This document shows positions 1-11,411 of a DNA stretch of 64,000 nucleotides, one piece after another. The first letter of the stretch is position 1. Each line of letters starts with the position of its first letter. The DNA lies in the NCBI GenBank assembly GCA_005281725.1, contig SSBO01000003.1, positions 6,262,495-6,326,494 on the forward strand, written 5' to 3'. The notes beneath the pieces were generated by a model that did not search any database, was not told the DNA's origin, and worked only from the letters and a program-made list of their open reading frames with translations. Source of the stretch: Wuchereria bancrofti. Taxonomy: Eukaryota; Nematoda; Chromadorea; Rhabditida; Onchocercidae. Both the position numbers and the translations under genes were made by a program.

Positions 1-294
1 GGAAAGCGGAATAAGTGGTATCACTTATCTATTTGATTATATGATTGTATCTGTATCAAATCCTTTTCTATCCTACCCAAACCTTTTTACGACAATTATT
101 GCTTGATTGAGTCAGAAAATTCTTGATTTCCCATTTATTTGAAAACATTTCAATTTATGGAATTTGTCAAACTATAATTCTTTTTAGTAGTTTGGAAATA
201 TTCAGAAAGTCAATCTAAATCTACTTGTCTTTTACTAATTCTATCGTTATGATGCAGAGTTTAAGTAGTAGACTTTAAAAATAATATCTTTGAG
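1..294. other. unassigned left edge
   Basis: This is AT-rich sequence with stops in all frames. It is probably intron or flank of the gene whose exons begin near 295. The AG at 293-294 is the likely acceptor of the first exon seen. I see nothing else in it. Confidence 0.4.
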
Positions 295-2254
295 CAAATT
301 CATCTTATCTACTAATTACTTCTTTAAAGGAACACTTTCTTCTCTCGACCGTGACAATTCCATTGAGAGTGAGAAAAACATTTCTGAAATTTATGACTAC
401 GATAGCACTGGTACTAAACTACCCATTTTATGGATAAATACAACTTACCAAGTAAGTTTTCGTGCAAGAATATCGTAAGTAACAGACATGCATATGAACA
501 CTCCGTGTCGATTAATCCTTTATTGCTGAAGGCTTACGATATTGGTTTAAATGTAACTACGATGGTTGAATGTGCTGTGTGGAATGTGTCGATGCTAATC
601 AATATCACTGATACATCAGAGGTAAGTTCGGATTGTTTATACTCAAGAATTCTTTTCTTTCTTTCTAATTTTTCAGTTCCTTCTTTGAAATGCTTCTGAA
701 ATGCAATATTTTGAAATATTTCAGAATCAAATGAATGCTACTGACAGCGATCCAAGCTGGACGATAAGTGGTATAGAAATTGTAAACACAAAAGAACGTC
801 TCGAAGAACTAAAATTAGATACAAATTTACTTGATCAATATCGGGTCTGAATTATTTTACTATAAAACTTCAGAATAAGTGGGTACACTAATAACTTTAA
901 TTTAAATACTAAATAGTTTTGCACTGTTAGTTAGTAGTTAGAAGAACCAATCATTTAATAAAGCATTCCGATTCATTCGAAAACTATTACTAATAACACA
1001 TTATTTAAAAAATCTTTCAAGAAAATTATTATTGTCTTCGAAGAAATTTGTAAAAATTATCCACGAGAATTATGGTTTTCAACAGTTGAAGATGCGCGAC
1101 AACTGGGAATAACAAAAACAGATTCATTTATCTGCGACCCATTCAAGGTATTCTTTACCATTGGAAATTGATATTTATGGTTAAGAGACGTTAATAAGCA
1201 ATAGTTTCTGTCAAAAATTTTTGAAATTTGTTTTGATAAGTCGGAAGAAATGCACGAAAACTGTTTTCCTGTTTGCTGCTTTGAAACATCAATACCTTCT
1301 CATTTTATCAAGCAATAAATCAAAACTGCTTACTGATATTCTAATTTATTAGTAAAAGCAATTTGATTCAATTCGTTGCAGGATGAATTGCATCCCAGTG
1401 AGGAGAAGTTGCAGCAATTTGAACAACTTTTGAATGAAATTGTGCAGAATTCCACTAGTACCTTAAACGGTATGTTTCATATTCGTGATCAATTTCAGGA
1501 CTTGTCTTCCGGATAACAATTCACTGAAGCAGTTAGCTGTCAGAAAGAAAATAGAATTTCGGATTAATAAAGATGGGAACTTTTTGAAGAAAGACAGAAG
1601 ACTTTTCAAATTAATATTTTTAAAAATAAAATTAATATTGTTAATTTATTGCAACATCAGCTAGATATTTCCAGAATTGTCTACGATACCTAACGACAAT
1701 ATAACGTTTGAAACCGTTACACCGATCACTTTATCGAAGAATAAAAGGTAATAACTGATGTAAGATTGATAGCAAATGGGCTACTGAACTGAAGGTTCAG
1801 ATTTGAATTTTTTTGTACATATCTTGAACATAAAGACGAAATATAGTTGCTGAAAATTACGGTATAGTACGAGTTCACTGCAGTACAGAAAAAGAATATC
1901 GTAAACGCAGCTTGGTTCGATATCTCAGGAAGGCTTCTAAGGAAGACAGTGGTAATGATGAAAGCGACGAAATTTTGAATTTAGCGTCTGTCGACAGTAA
2001 GGATGACTCACTATATTTGGATAAGGTTTTCATTTTTCTGAATTCACACTGACATTCTTCAGTAAATAAATCTAGTGTTTGAAAACTGAGGATGGAATTT
2101 GTTCTCATTCATTCGTTTGTTTTAGGATTCATGGACTGATACTCAAGAGGATTCTGACGAAGTAATTAAGAAAGAAACTCCAGCTGCCAGTGATGATCAT
2201 AAGGGTTTAAAAGCGCCAGTTGTAATCAAAATAGATGCCGGTCAACAGCAGTAA
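295..2254 (+). CDS. unrecognised gene, 3' part (5' end unresolved)
   Basis: I do not recognise the family. Seven exons join in frame: about 430 (or from an acceptor near 295)-621, 725-844, 1022-1147, 1382-1469, 1675-1747, 1836-2025 and 2126-2254 (TAA). At the 5' end two overlapping frames compete. One runs 295-451 and ends at a GTAAGT. The other runs about 430-621 and ends at GTAAGT. The true start is therefore uncertain. The visible protein is rich in N-glycosylation sequons (for example NVTT, NVSM, NITD, NSTS), which suggests that its N-terminal half is extracellular or lumenal. No clear membrane span is seen in these exons. The C-terminal part has a short basic stretch (KRSLVRYLRK) followed by an acidic Ser/Asp/Glu-rich tail that ends in GQQQ. 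The intron after 844 would use a weak donor (GTCTGA). The ion channel follows about 1.1 kb downstream on the same strand, with exon-like fragments in between. Confidence 0.55.
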
Positions 2255-3328
2255 ATCCTTTTTAATTTAAGTTAGAGTAATCATAACTTTTACACAACTT
2301 GATAAGATGTCGTGAAATGGGGTCTGGTTCGAGTAGATTGTAGAGTCGAATAGTTTGTGGAGAAGTAGACGTTTGATAAATCTTTATTTTATTGGGATTA
2401 AAGGTTATCGTTGATCATACTTATTTATACTTATTGAACAATACTAGAAAGATTGAGGATGTAGTTGTAGGAGGGCAGTGAATGCCAGATTGTTATCCAG
2501 AAAACCTCACCTTGACAAAGGTAAACATTAGCAATCATTAGCTCATAAAAGGATGTCAGCTAAACGAAAACCTTGTCAAATTCGAATATAATTTACAGTT
2601 AATAAGGAACCGGCAAACAACAGAAGAGGTTAACTAAACAAGGAACTAATAATTGTAAACAGCTGGGGACCAATTCCAACACATATTTTTTGTTAACAAA
2701 CAATACAAATAAATAGCGATGCAAATATGCTCAGATATATGGAAGATGAATATTAGATAAATGATTCCTTATGTGACACTGGAACATTTGTCCAAGAAAT
2801 GTTCAAACAGTGCAATCTTTAATTCTATAGATTTTAAATAATTTTATTTCTGCATTTTGCAATTCGGTTTTTCTGATATAAGGTAGTAGCGTTTGGATAG
2901 TTTGTTTGTTAGAAACTTAAGTAAGCGAGGAAGTATTTCCGAGTTGACCGAAACAGATTCACAGTTACCGGCAGTGGTGGATAGAACGAGTAATTCCATT
3001 GTTAGTAATATGAGAGACAATTATTGATAGGAAAGTTTTGTTACTTTAAGAGATTGCATTACTTTCAATTACAAAATGACCTCATTGCAGAGCTCGACTG
3101 ATTATAAATAAGTGGGAAGCAGTTAAAGCATTACATCTAAGCATAGCAAAACACGTATTTGAACGACACCAACTTATTGGTTTATTCCTTGATGGCATTT
3201 GCGCTGATTTCGTGCCAAGCGCTGTTGATGAGTTCAATGCAACCGAGTTTGAAGGTTATGCTTTGCCTCATTTTGGGTAGAAATTGTACTAGGTGAAATT
3301 TTTTTGTGAAGTGTGAATAAATAAAACT
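2255..3328 (+). other. gap with unassigned exon-like fragments
   Basis: Three open stretches look coding but could not be joined confidently. Near 2306-2345 a frame reads GLVRVDC, close to GIVRVHC in the preceding gene (exon 1836-2025). At 2913-2989 an open exon follows an acceptor and ends at GTAATT. At 3091-3280 there is a 62-codon frame with good codon texture (motifs KWEAVKAL and GLFLDGIC) that ends in TAG. They could be alternative 3' exons of the preceding gene, a decayed tandem copy, or a small separate gene. Confidence 0.35.
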
Positions 3329-6300
3329 ATGCTTGGAAGTCTAAGTTATCTTTTCTTGATTCTAATTACTATCTTCTTTATTAGTAGAATTGCAGGAGTG
3401 GATATTGAAGGTCCGATAGGATTGAATATAACAACGTTATCATTATCTGGTGTTAATTTAACGGAATTAGCTGAGAAGTTACGGAACGATACTGAAGTCG
3501 ATATAATACTTAATAGAACAATGTCCGAGAATGGGTATATTCATATTTATTCAAGATTTTACAATGACTTTATCAGACCTAAAATCTGTTTGGCTTTTAT
3601 AACATAATGTACTCAGGTAATTAGGCTATTCTTTATTAAAACCATCACGCTAGAGAAAATGAAAGCCTGTATTAGTTAAACAGCTAACTTTAGATTCAGG
3701 TTCTTTGTTAACTTTTGATGTTATCTTGAAGATGGAATACCTGTTGGAAGTGCTGAAGTAATAAAAACTATCGAAATTGTTAAAGATTGTCATATTTCTG
3801 GTAGTTAACATCAGAGAGTTTGTAAATATACCGTATTAGAATAATTAAAATTAGACCTTAATTAAAAGACATCCAACTTTCTTTAAAAAGCGTAAATGAA
3901 GCAATACAAACTGCTTTTTGAATCATCCACTTTACAAATTTCAGAACCCTTGGCGGTTCATTCATTTTACCAGTTCTTCAAAAGAACAAATATGATCCAT
4001 TTTCGGCACCTATTGTTTTTCAAGGTAGTGCGGTGGTTGTTCGTTTCGGAATTTATATTGAGTCGATGAGTAATTTTCAAACTTCTACTATGGTATCATT
4101 TAATTTGGTTTTCTACACAAAAAATAAAAATGTTTTATTGATAAACGCAACTTACTTTGAAGAATCAATGAATGCTGCTCGAATGAAACTTTCAACTTAA
4201 AATTTTGTGGGTTGTTTGAGTTTCAATCTAAAAATTCATTACTTTTATTAGACGTTTGCAATCTAATTGCAGGATTATGATATGGATATCTTCTTGATGA
4301 TGGCTTGGCGTGATGCACGACTGGTAAATCCATATGAGAAAGCTATTCTTGTTAAAGAGGAAGAAATTTTGGAGAAAATTTGGCGGCCTGATCCATTTTT
4401 TGCTAATGCTAAGGAAGCTTCTTTCCATGAAGTTACTTTTCTGAATTTTTTGATGCGAATTTATAACGACGGCTTAGTGCTCTATGAGACAAGGTTTGCC
4501 TTTCTGGAGCTTCATTACAGTTTTATTTTATCATATCATTACTTAGATTGCATCATTCCTATCATTCAAAGTACACATGTGTAACTAACTTATAGAAATA
4601 CTGTTGGTTGAACAAAGAAGTCATTTCCTTTTTATTTTCAGAATTAAACTAAAGCCATCATGCAATCTTGTACTCTGTAAATATCCGCACGATAGGCAAA
4701 CATGTGAATTGAAAATTAAATCTTGTAAGTGTGTTGAAACCATCTTTGTAAAAGGTAAATAAAAAATTCAAGCGAGAAAGCCAAGAATTATTTTTGCATT
4801 CAAGTGGAATTCTAGCTAGACGTTGATCAGTAATATTGTGAAAGTATGGCATAATTTTAGTTGCATATCCTATAAAAACTGTACGATTTGAATGGTTTTC
4901 AAATAAACGTGATGCAATTGACAAGAATCCAGATGTTACGCTGCCTGAGCTCTATATTCACCGTTATGAACCTACGTATTGCGAAAGAACCAGAAAATCA
5001 GGTATTTCAAATAAACTATCTGAACAAGTTTCCGTGATAATTAAATCTAAATGTTTTATTGGCTTTGCAAAATCTCTTTAAAGACAAAAATTTGAAGAAT
5101 TCATCAAGATTTCTCGTGAATTCTTCAAAACTTAAAGTCACCAAGCAGTGAATGAAATATTATGGTATTTATGGGATATTATGGTAGTAAAATACTAGCA
5201 ACTGAAGGCGAAAAATTATCAAGTAACTCAGTCTTTAAATGAAATAACTCAACTAACTTGACTACTTTTTTTAGCCTTATAAAGGTCACTGTTGTCCCTT
5301 CTTAATAATTTCATTTTATTTGTATAGTTTGTCCTTCATTAGGAGCCTCTATTTCTTAATTTTCATTTCCACGCAATTCATCGTATTTTCAGGTCATTTT
5401 TCCTGTTTGAAGGCAATTTTTCGATTAAAACGCGATGTTGGTTTTCACATTGCTCAAACTTATATACCAACTTCACTGGCATTGATGTTTTCATGGGTAC
5501 TGTTGCTATTGTTTGATGAAGTATTTGGAATCACTGTCAGTTCATAAAACAAACTTTAAATCTGATAGGTTGGTGTATGGCTTCCCGAAGAATTTATGGA
5601 GGGACGTATTGGTGTGGCAATCACTGTACTCCTAACGTTATCGACGGAATCAGCCGGTGCTCGTGAACATCTTCCGAGCGTTTCTTACATGAAGGTTGCT
5701 TTATTTGCTAAAAGTGGTTGAGAGAAATTTCTTCAAAATTAGAAATTCTCTCCTCCTTGCAACAAAATGCTTTTTTCAGGCAATCGATTTATGGTTTGGC
5801 TTCATCACAGCTTTTGTGTTTATCACGCTTCTCCAAACGCTTATTGTTATTGCATTGGATAAACGAGCCAAGCAGTTGGTCAGTTACTGGATAGTTTGAA
5901 TTGATCTTGTCATCTTGCAATCATTACCAACCACAAATCACGTAAATTCCTTTTATGATCTTACAGTAAGCTTATGTTTAGAGGAAGTCAGCAGCGAAGA
6001 AGAAAAGTGAATTAACGGAACAATCGCGGGAGCTTATGTTGGCTAGAGCTGAACAGTACCACAAACGTGGCAGGTCAGCGAACAATTATATAGTCACTTT
6101 AACTTTCCATTAGTCAATCGAAAAACAAACTTCTTTCCTGCTTTTCACATCTGTATTCTTCAATACAGCCGTAATTCAACTTCCGCACCAAAGTTTTGTT
6201 TCTAGGTATTTGGATAATTTTTGTCGTTTATTCTATCCACTAGGATTTTTGATATTTCTAATCGCATATTACTTCGTGTTTACTGAAGGACGACAAAACG

Positions 6301-6329
6301 ATTGCGTTGTAACTGGCCGACAAACTTGA
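3329..6329 (+). CDS. Cys-loop ligand-gated ion channel subunit (GlyR/GABA/GluCl-like, LGC type)
   Basis: This is a pentameric neurotransmitter-gated channel subunit of the plasma membrane. Ten exons give 447 aa: 3329-3534, 3945-4092, 4273-4493, 4642-4724, 4861-5001, 5393-5496, 5569-5694, 5780-5878, 5982-6073 and 6206-6329 (TGA). A hydrophobic signal peptide covers about residues 1-23. The ligand-binding domain carries WRPDPFFANAKEASFHEVT, typical of glycine/GABA-type channels. The signature loop is C199-x13-C213 with YPHDRQ inside and an extra Cys204. A second pair (YCERT...HFSC, C-x10-C) matches the second disulfide of GlyR and GluCl. TM1 to TM3 follow, then a short basic cytoplasmic loop, then TM4 near the C terminus. 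The residues just before TM2 are EGR (312-314), where anion channels have PAR, so charge selectivity cannot be assumed. The ligand is unknown. A poly(A)-like AATAAAA lies near 6489. The subfamily is not assigned. Confidence 0.93.
5091..5129. repeat. perfect inverted repeat in channel intron 5
   Basis: TTTGAAGAATTCA (5091-5103) is exactly reverse-complementary to TGAATTCTTCAAA (5117-5129), with a 13-nt loop between. It lies wholly inside the intron 5002-5392 and could fold as a hairpin in the pre-mRNA. No function is known. Confidence 0.9.
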
Positions 6330-6754
6330 TAGCTTGTATTTCTAAAATATATTTAGATTTAAATATGATAAGGACGCAAGATTATACGGCACGCATATAT
6401 CTGTACTATATGCTAAAAATAGAGTATTAACAAAATTATCAGTTGCTTCATTCTAATAACATAATGCACATGTCATGGACTGAGAATGAAATAAAAAGGT
6501 AATTGAAAAAAAAAAAACACTTAAAAAAACGTTCACAATATCCATTCAAAAATTTCTTATTTTCCTCTCAGTTACAGATTTTATTTTGAGCTCTTTTGCT
6601 TCTTACTGCATGACCAAAGTTTGCTACTTATATTTTAGGTAGTTAAGACATGAGATAAACTCAATGAACAAAGAATAACTTTTTGATTGTTAAAAGTTAT
6701 TTTTGTATGACCAAAAATTTGTTATCCTCAACTGTTTCAAACTCAGTTTCGCTG
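6330..6754. other. convergent 3' intergenic region
   Basis: This is the tail-to-tail gap between the ion channel (+) and Dishevelled (-). It holds AT-rich 3' UTR sequence, including AATAAAA near 6489 for the + gene and a run of A at about 6508-6519. I see no further gene. Confidence 0.6.
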
Positions 6755-9700
6755 TCAGCATTCCTTTGTTCGTGCAACAGTGAATTTGGTGTATTTGGTG
6801 GTTGAGCAACCTGAGAATTGAGCAACTTGGTCAAATACAATTTCTTCAAATATTTCAGTGATCTGTTTGGGAAAAATAATGTTTGCTACAAGAAATTGAA
6901 ATGTAAGGCTTAGCAATTCATTTTTTCTTTTTTGCTAATTCGGTAAAACTCCGTTTGATTATATACCTACCTCACATCCATTAATTCGTTGTTCCATATC
7001 TAAACGATTAGGAAGTGTACGGTGTGACAGCTTTAGTGTTGGTGCCTCAGTAAGAAGTGTAGAATCAATCATGTCTGGACCCATGACCGATGCATAGTCA
7101 TTCTGTAATTCGAATCTTTAGAAATGAAAAAAAAAACATGAGAAATGATATGTAGTCAAATTTCTGAACAAAACATTAGGAACTAAAGCTTATCATGGCA
7201 TGAGTGGAGCCATGTTACATGAACAATATGACATCTATATGACCGTTGAGCTGCCGCAAAAACTTTTTCGCTGCTCGCTTGAAGTGATCGTTGAATGAGG
7301 CCAAGACTGATCAAATATAGCTTTTCCACCAAGTGTATTTCGTACACTAGTACGAGATAGATGTGCTGGTGCTGGTGAACCAACATAGGTCACCTCGGTA
7401 GTAACTTCAGCACCGGCCTTACCCAAAGAAGAATCCGATTTGTTTTTGTTACGAACAGAAAGTATTGAATCTGAAACGGAAGAAATTTCTCAAACAAGAA
7501 ATTGGTTAATATAATTCTGAAAGAATCTGAAAGATGTAAAATACTGACTCTAAACAATGTACATCACGACTTAGTTACTTTTATACATTTTTTTTCATAA
7601 ATTTATTGTTGCAATAAAAAGTATCGAAAATATGTCGTTTCAAGTTTTCTAGAATAAAATTACTGGAGTTTTTTAAAAACAACACAACCTTCAAAAATAT
7701 AATAGCACTTCTCCGTAAATGTAAGTTTATTAACAACGTGTCTAATATGCCCCTCTGCTAAGAGCTTTGATGCATAAATACGCGCTGCTTTACGATCCGT
7801 AATACCGTGTACGTGTTCCATCAACCAATCAACAAGGTCACAGCCTTAAATCAGTGTTACAACTATATGTTAGATGAGACAGCACTAAATATCTTCTACA
7901 GGAAAATCATACCAATGAAAGACATCGGCACAGGAATTTTCAGCCATTTTCGATTCTTTATTTGCAGCCCTGAACTAGGTAAAGCCATATACTTTAGAAT
8001 GATCACCGGATCCATATCTACATTCAGATTAACCAGTTGCTGTTCTGTAACTTGTGCAGTAAAACAAGCAAAAAATCAACAATGCTGCTGGCACATACAA
8101 TGCAAGACAACGTCCAGCACTTTGTAACCGACTGGGTATGGGTTCCCGAAAAAAGCTTACAAAGTCAGTTTAACTCGTTGTTTTTAATCTGTTTGTTAAC
8201 CAGCTTATCAGTATTTTCAAGAAAATTAAAAATAAATTTAACGTAGCATAAGAATCGTTTTTCGTTTGTTTTCAAACATAATGTCATAAAATATTTACAA
8301 ACCATTTTCTTCATTTTCTCGTCGTCTTGCAATATCCTCGATATTCAACGAAATATTTAAGTCAGGTGGATTCAATTGTTTCAATTTCACACAATTCTGA
8401 TTGCTTGGAGTATGTCCGTTTCGTCGCTCTGCATAAGCACCTTCTAGATCAGTTTCAGCTTCCTCAGCGACAAGCGTAGCGTCACCATCATTGACCGAAA
8501 CCATCTCCTCAAGACCTTTTGGTGGTCGCACGATATTGTGTCTGAACATCCATTTCAGAATGACAATAAAGTTGCATTACAACATTACATAAAGAAACAT
8601 CACTTTAATTTTATTTCATTTCAAAAAATAAAAATGTGAGTCAACGATAAGCATTAAGATAATTTTGTGTATTAAGAAAAAAAGATTTACTTAGTGCTCT
8701 CCACCCAAAGTGATATATCTATAGGCATCGTTTCTGAAGCAATCCCTGAGAGTATATCTGCTCGCTTATCTGAATTATTGCACGTTCTTTTAGCAACATA
8801 AAGTGTGATTGGCCTGAAATAGTATAGCTAAATAAAGTATCAGCAAAATGATGCATTTCGAATATTCGATAAAAGATGTTTGAGAAAACAAATGAGGAAA
8901 GATAAAAACTAAAACAGCTAACTTTCGACTAGCTGCTGCTTTACGCAGTAAATCAACCGCTTCAACGTCGCTTAAATTTTCGAATGAACTTCGATTCACC
9001 TGCACAATTTGATCACCAACTTCAATTCGACCATCCAAATCAACTATTCCACCTATGACAGTAATGAGTGAAGTTTTATGTAGGGAACATGAGTTTCAAC
9101 TTTCTTCAATATCCCAAAAATAATTTAGAAAACAGATAAAATAATAATAAAATACTAACCACCGTGAACATCACTAACAAAAATGCCACCATCGTGACTT
9201 AGTACAGAAATTCCCAAGAAAACTCCATTTTTCATAGGTAACGTTATAACATCGATTCGAGGAAGTGAAAGAGAAGTCATGCTGAAGAATAATATTTATA
9301 CAACAAGGTAAACTAAATGTGCCCCAAAACACAAAACTATTGAGAATAAACGAGATTATCGGTTGAAAATCGGTCAGAGATTTTCCATTTCAGCTTCCAA
9401 AATCAATTTCATATGTATACCTGCTTTCAGTTACTGAAGAAATTGTGCTTGGTACATAAGCTTTTCGATATCTTTCTTTGCGGGGACGTCTTTGACGGCG
9501 AGGACACTGAAGTACCCCACTGGGACTAGCAAGCGGTGAAGGAGGAAAGACTGGTGCACAAGCACCAGGATGTTTCAAATATCTGTAACAAAAAAAATCA
9601 AACGACAATAACTAAGCTGTTTGATGTTATTTTAAAATAAGTCACAAAACTACCTTGAATTCACATCTTCTAGATGGTATGGATCTTCTGAATTTGATGC

Positions 9701-11411
9701 ATACAATTCTGCCAAACCTTCACCAGCCCTTTCTGAAATTATTGCTTATTTTCAAACCCAACAAACAAGCAAATAGGATTCCAGAAGTTCTTACGATTAC
9801 TAAGTATAAGAAAAAATCACGAATTTGACCTCATAATCTTTTCTCTAAAACATTCTTCATGATCTACAACATACCGCAAAAGTAGTAATTATCAAAAGTG
9901 AGAAAATCAGCGATTCACATTTGCGAAATTATTAAAGTTTCAAATACCCTGGCTGATGCTATTTCACATCCCGGATAGACACAATTTAAAAGACTGAAAT
10001 GATTCATTTCATGTTCCACTGAATTGTAGCGCAAATTCCAACACAATGGAAGAACTTTTGCGACACCAACGATTAAACTTACTTAAAGAAATATAATCTG
10101 CGTCAGCAAAACCAATCCTTCCCTGTTTTTAAGTGGTTTCTCTCAAGTTAATTTAAGTTAATTCTCTTAAGTTCACTCTTAAGTTAGTCACTACTGTCAG
10201 TACTCGCAATTTCAGTGAAATGAAAAAAAGTAAGGTTTTACCTACAGTTCATATTACAAAAGTTACTTACTACTAATCACTGTCGACAAACTGCTTGCCG
10301 TGATACTGTTTTCATCACTTTTGTTCCGATGTATACGCAACAAATCGCGATTTTCACTAGCTAGATCATGCAAAGACCTTCGTTTTCTCAAATTGAAATC
10401 CTTAAAATTTAAAATGACTGTGATTCAAGTAACAGTTTTCAGAACTAGCTCAATCGTAATTTCATATCTTTTTTCCGAAGTTTCCGAAACCTGACAAAAG
10501 CAAATTATTCGTTAAAAACGCTATTATAGTATATCACCTTCAACTTAGCACCAGTGAGCTGTCCTTTGTTTGTTTTGTTAGATACTCTTGGTAATGTTCC
10601 TGAACAGTAAACGTTATCGAATGAGGAAAGAAGAACCAATTCGATGAGCCCATTTGCTGATTTAACCAACTTCGTCGAGTCATCTCGGATTTCTACTTTC
10701 ACTTCGCTAAATAAATTATATATTTATCTCAAATATATGGAAAATATAGAGGGAAAGAAATACACATTTAAATGGAAATTTCAGATATGTTTCATACAAA
10801 CTTCGAAACTCTGCCTAAAATAAAGTGTTTTATAGAACTGTATCAAAAATGATATTCGAAACAATAACCATCCAACTGCTTCGTCCAGCTGTTTGCAAAA
10901 ATACTTGTACCCTTTCTTGCTAAAAACTTTCTTAAAATCACCAAGCGTAATGGCATCATCTGCAACGGGCACTACAGATAAATATGGAGTACTGTCGTCC
11001 AAATAATAATACACCTAAAAGATAGATTATTAAACCCCATTTTTGAGAAATACATCTGCCATTCCGCGTGGAATAATTAAACAACCTGCATAAAGTGATA
11101 AAAATGCCAACTGACGAATGAAAATAAAATAAAGAAAAAGTGCAGATGAGATAAAGCTTCAAATTTAGCTGAAGTAATCGACAATTATGAGTTAAACAAG
11201 TATTAAGACATGCAAACTTCTGTATCAGGAAAGTAGAGTTAAAATTAACAAATACGTAATAAAATTCTATCATGATGACAGCATTCTCTTGATTTGATAC
11301 ATCCTGCTATTTTCTAAGTCGACTTCAGTTGCTATGTGATCAATGCGCAATTAACAGAAGTCATAAATGAATGCAAACCTTAGTGGATGTAGTAGTAGCT
11401 TCCTCCCGCAT
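6755..11411 (-). CDS. dsh: Dishevelled (Wnt signalling scaffold: DIX, PDZ, DEP)
   Basis: Cytoplasmic hub of canonical and planar-polarity Wnt signalling downstream of Frizzled. Seventeen exons give 718 aa: 11411-11379, 11014-10877, 10814-10798, 10706-10538, 10400-10271, 9732-9654, 9582-9421, 9281-9163, 9052-8923, 8813-8691, 8541-8303, 8155-8099, 8050-7913, 7844-7689, 7470-7244, 7102-6971 and 6862-6755. The DIX domain is at about residues 11-95 ([20 protein letters not shown]). A basic [13 protein letters not shown] stretch precedes the PDZ at about 245-340 ([34 protein letters not shown]). The DEP is at about 470-563 ([29 protein letters not shown]). The start MREE lies a few codons upstream of the DIX and just after a TTTCAG, consistent with trans-splicing. 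The last exon can be read in two frames. Phase supports the stop at 6755, while the other frame would end at 6697. C. elegans has three paralogues (dsh-1, dsh-2, mig-5), and which one this matches is not resolved. Confidence 0.93.

Noticed and set aside
2320..2345. GGTTCGAG as a tRNA T-loop
   Set aside because: No matching acceptor stem, D arm or anticodon arm could be found around it.
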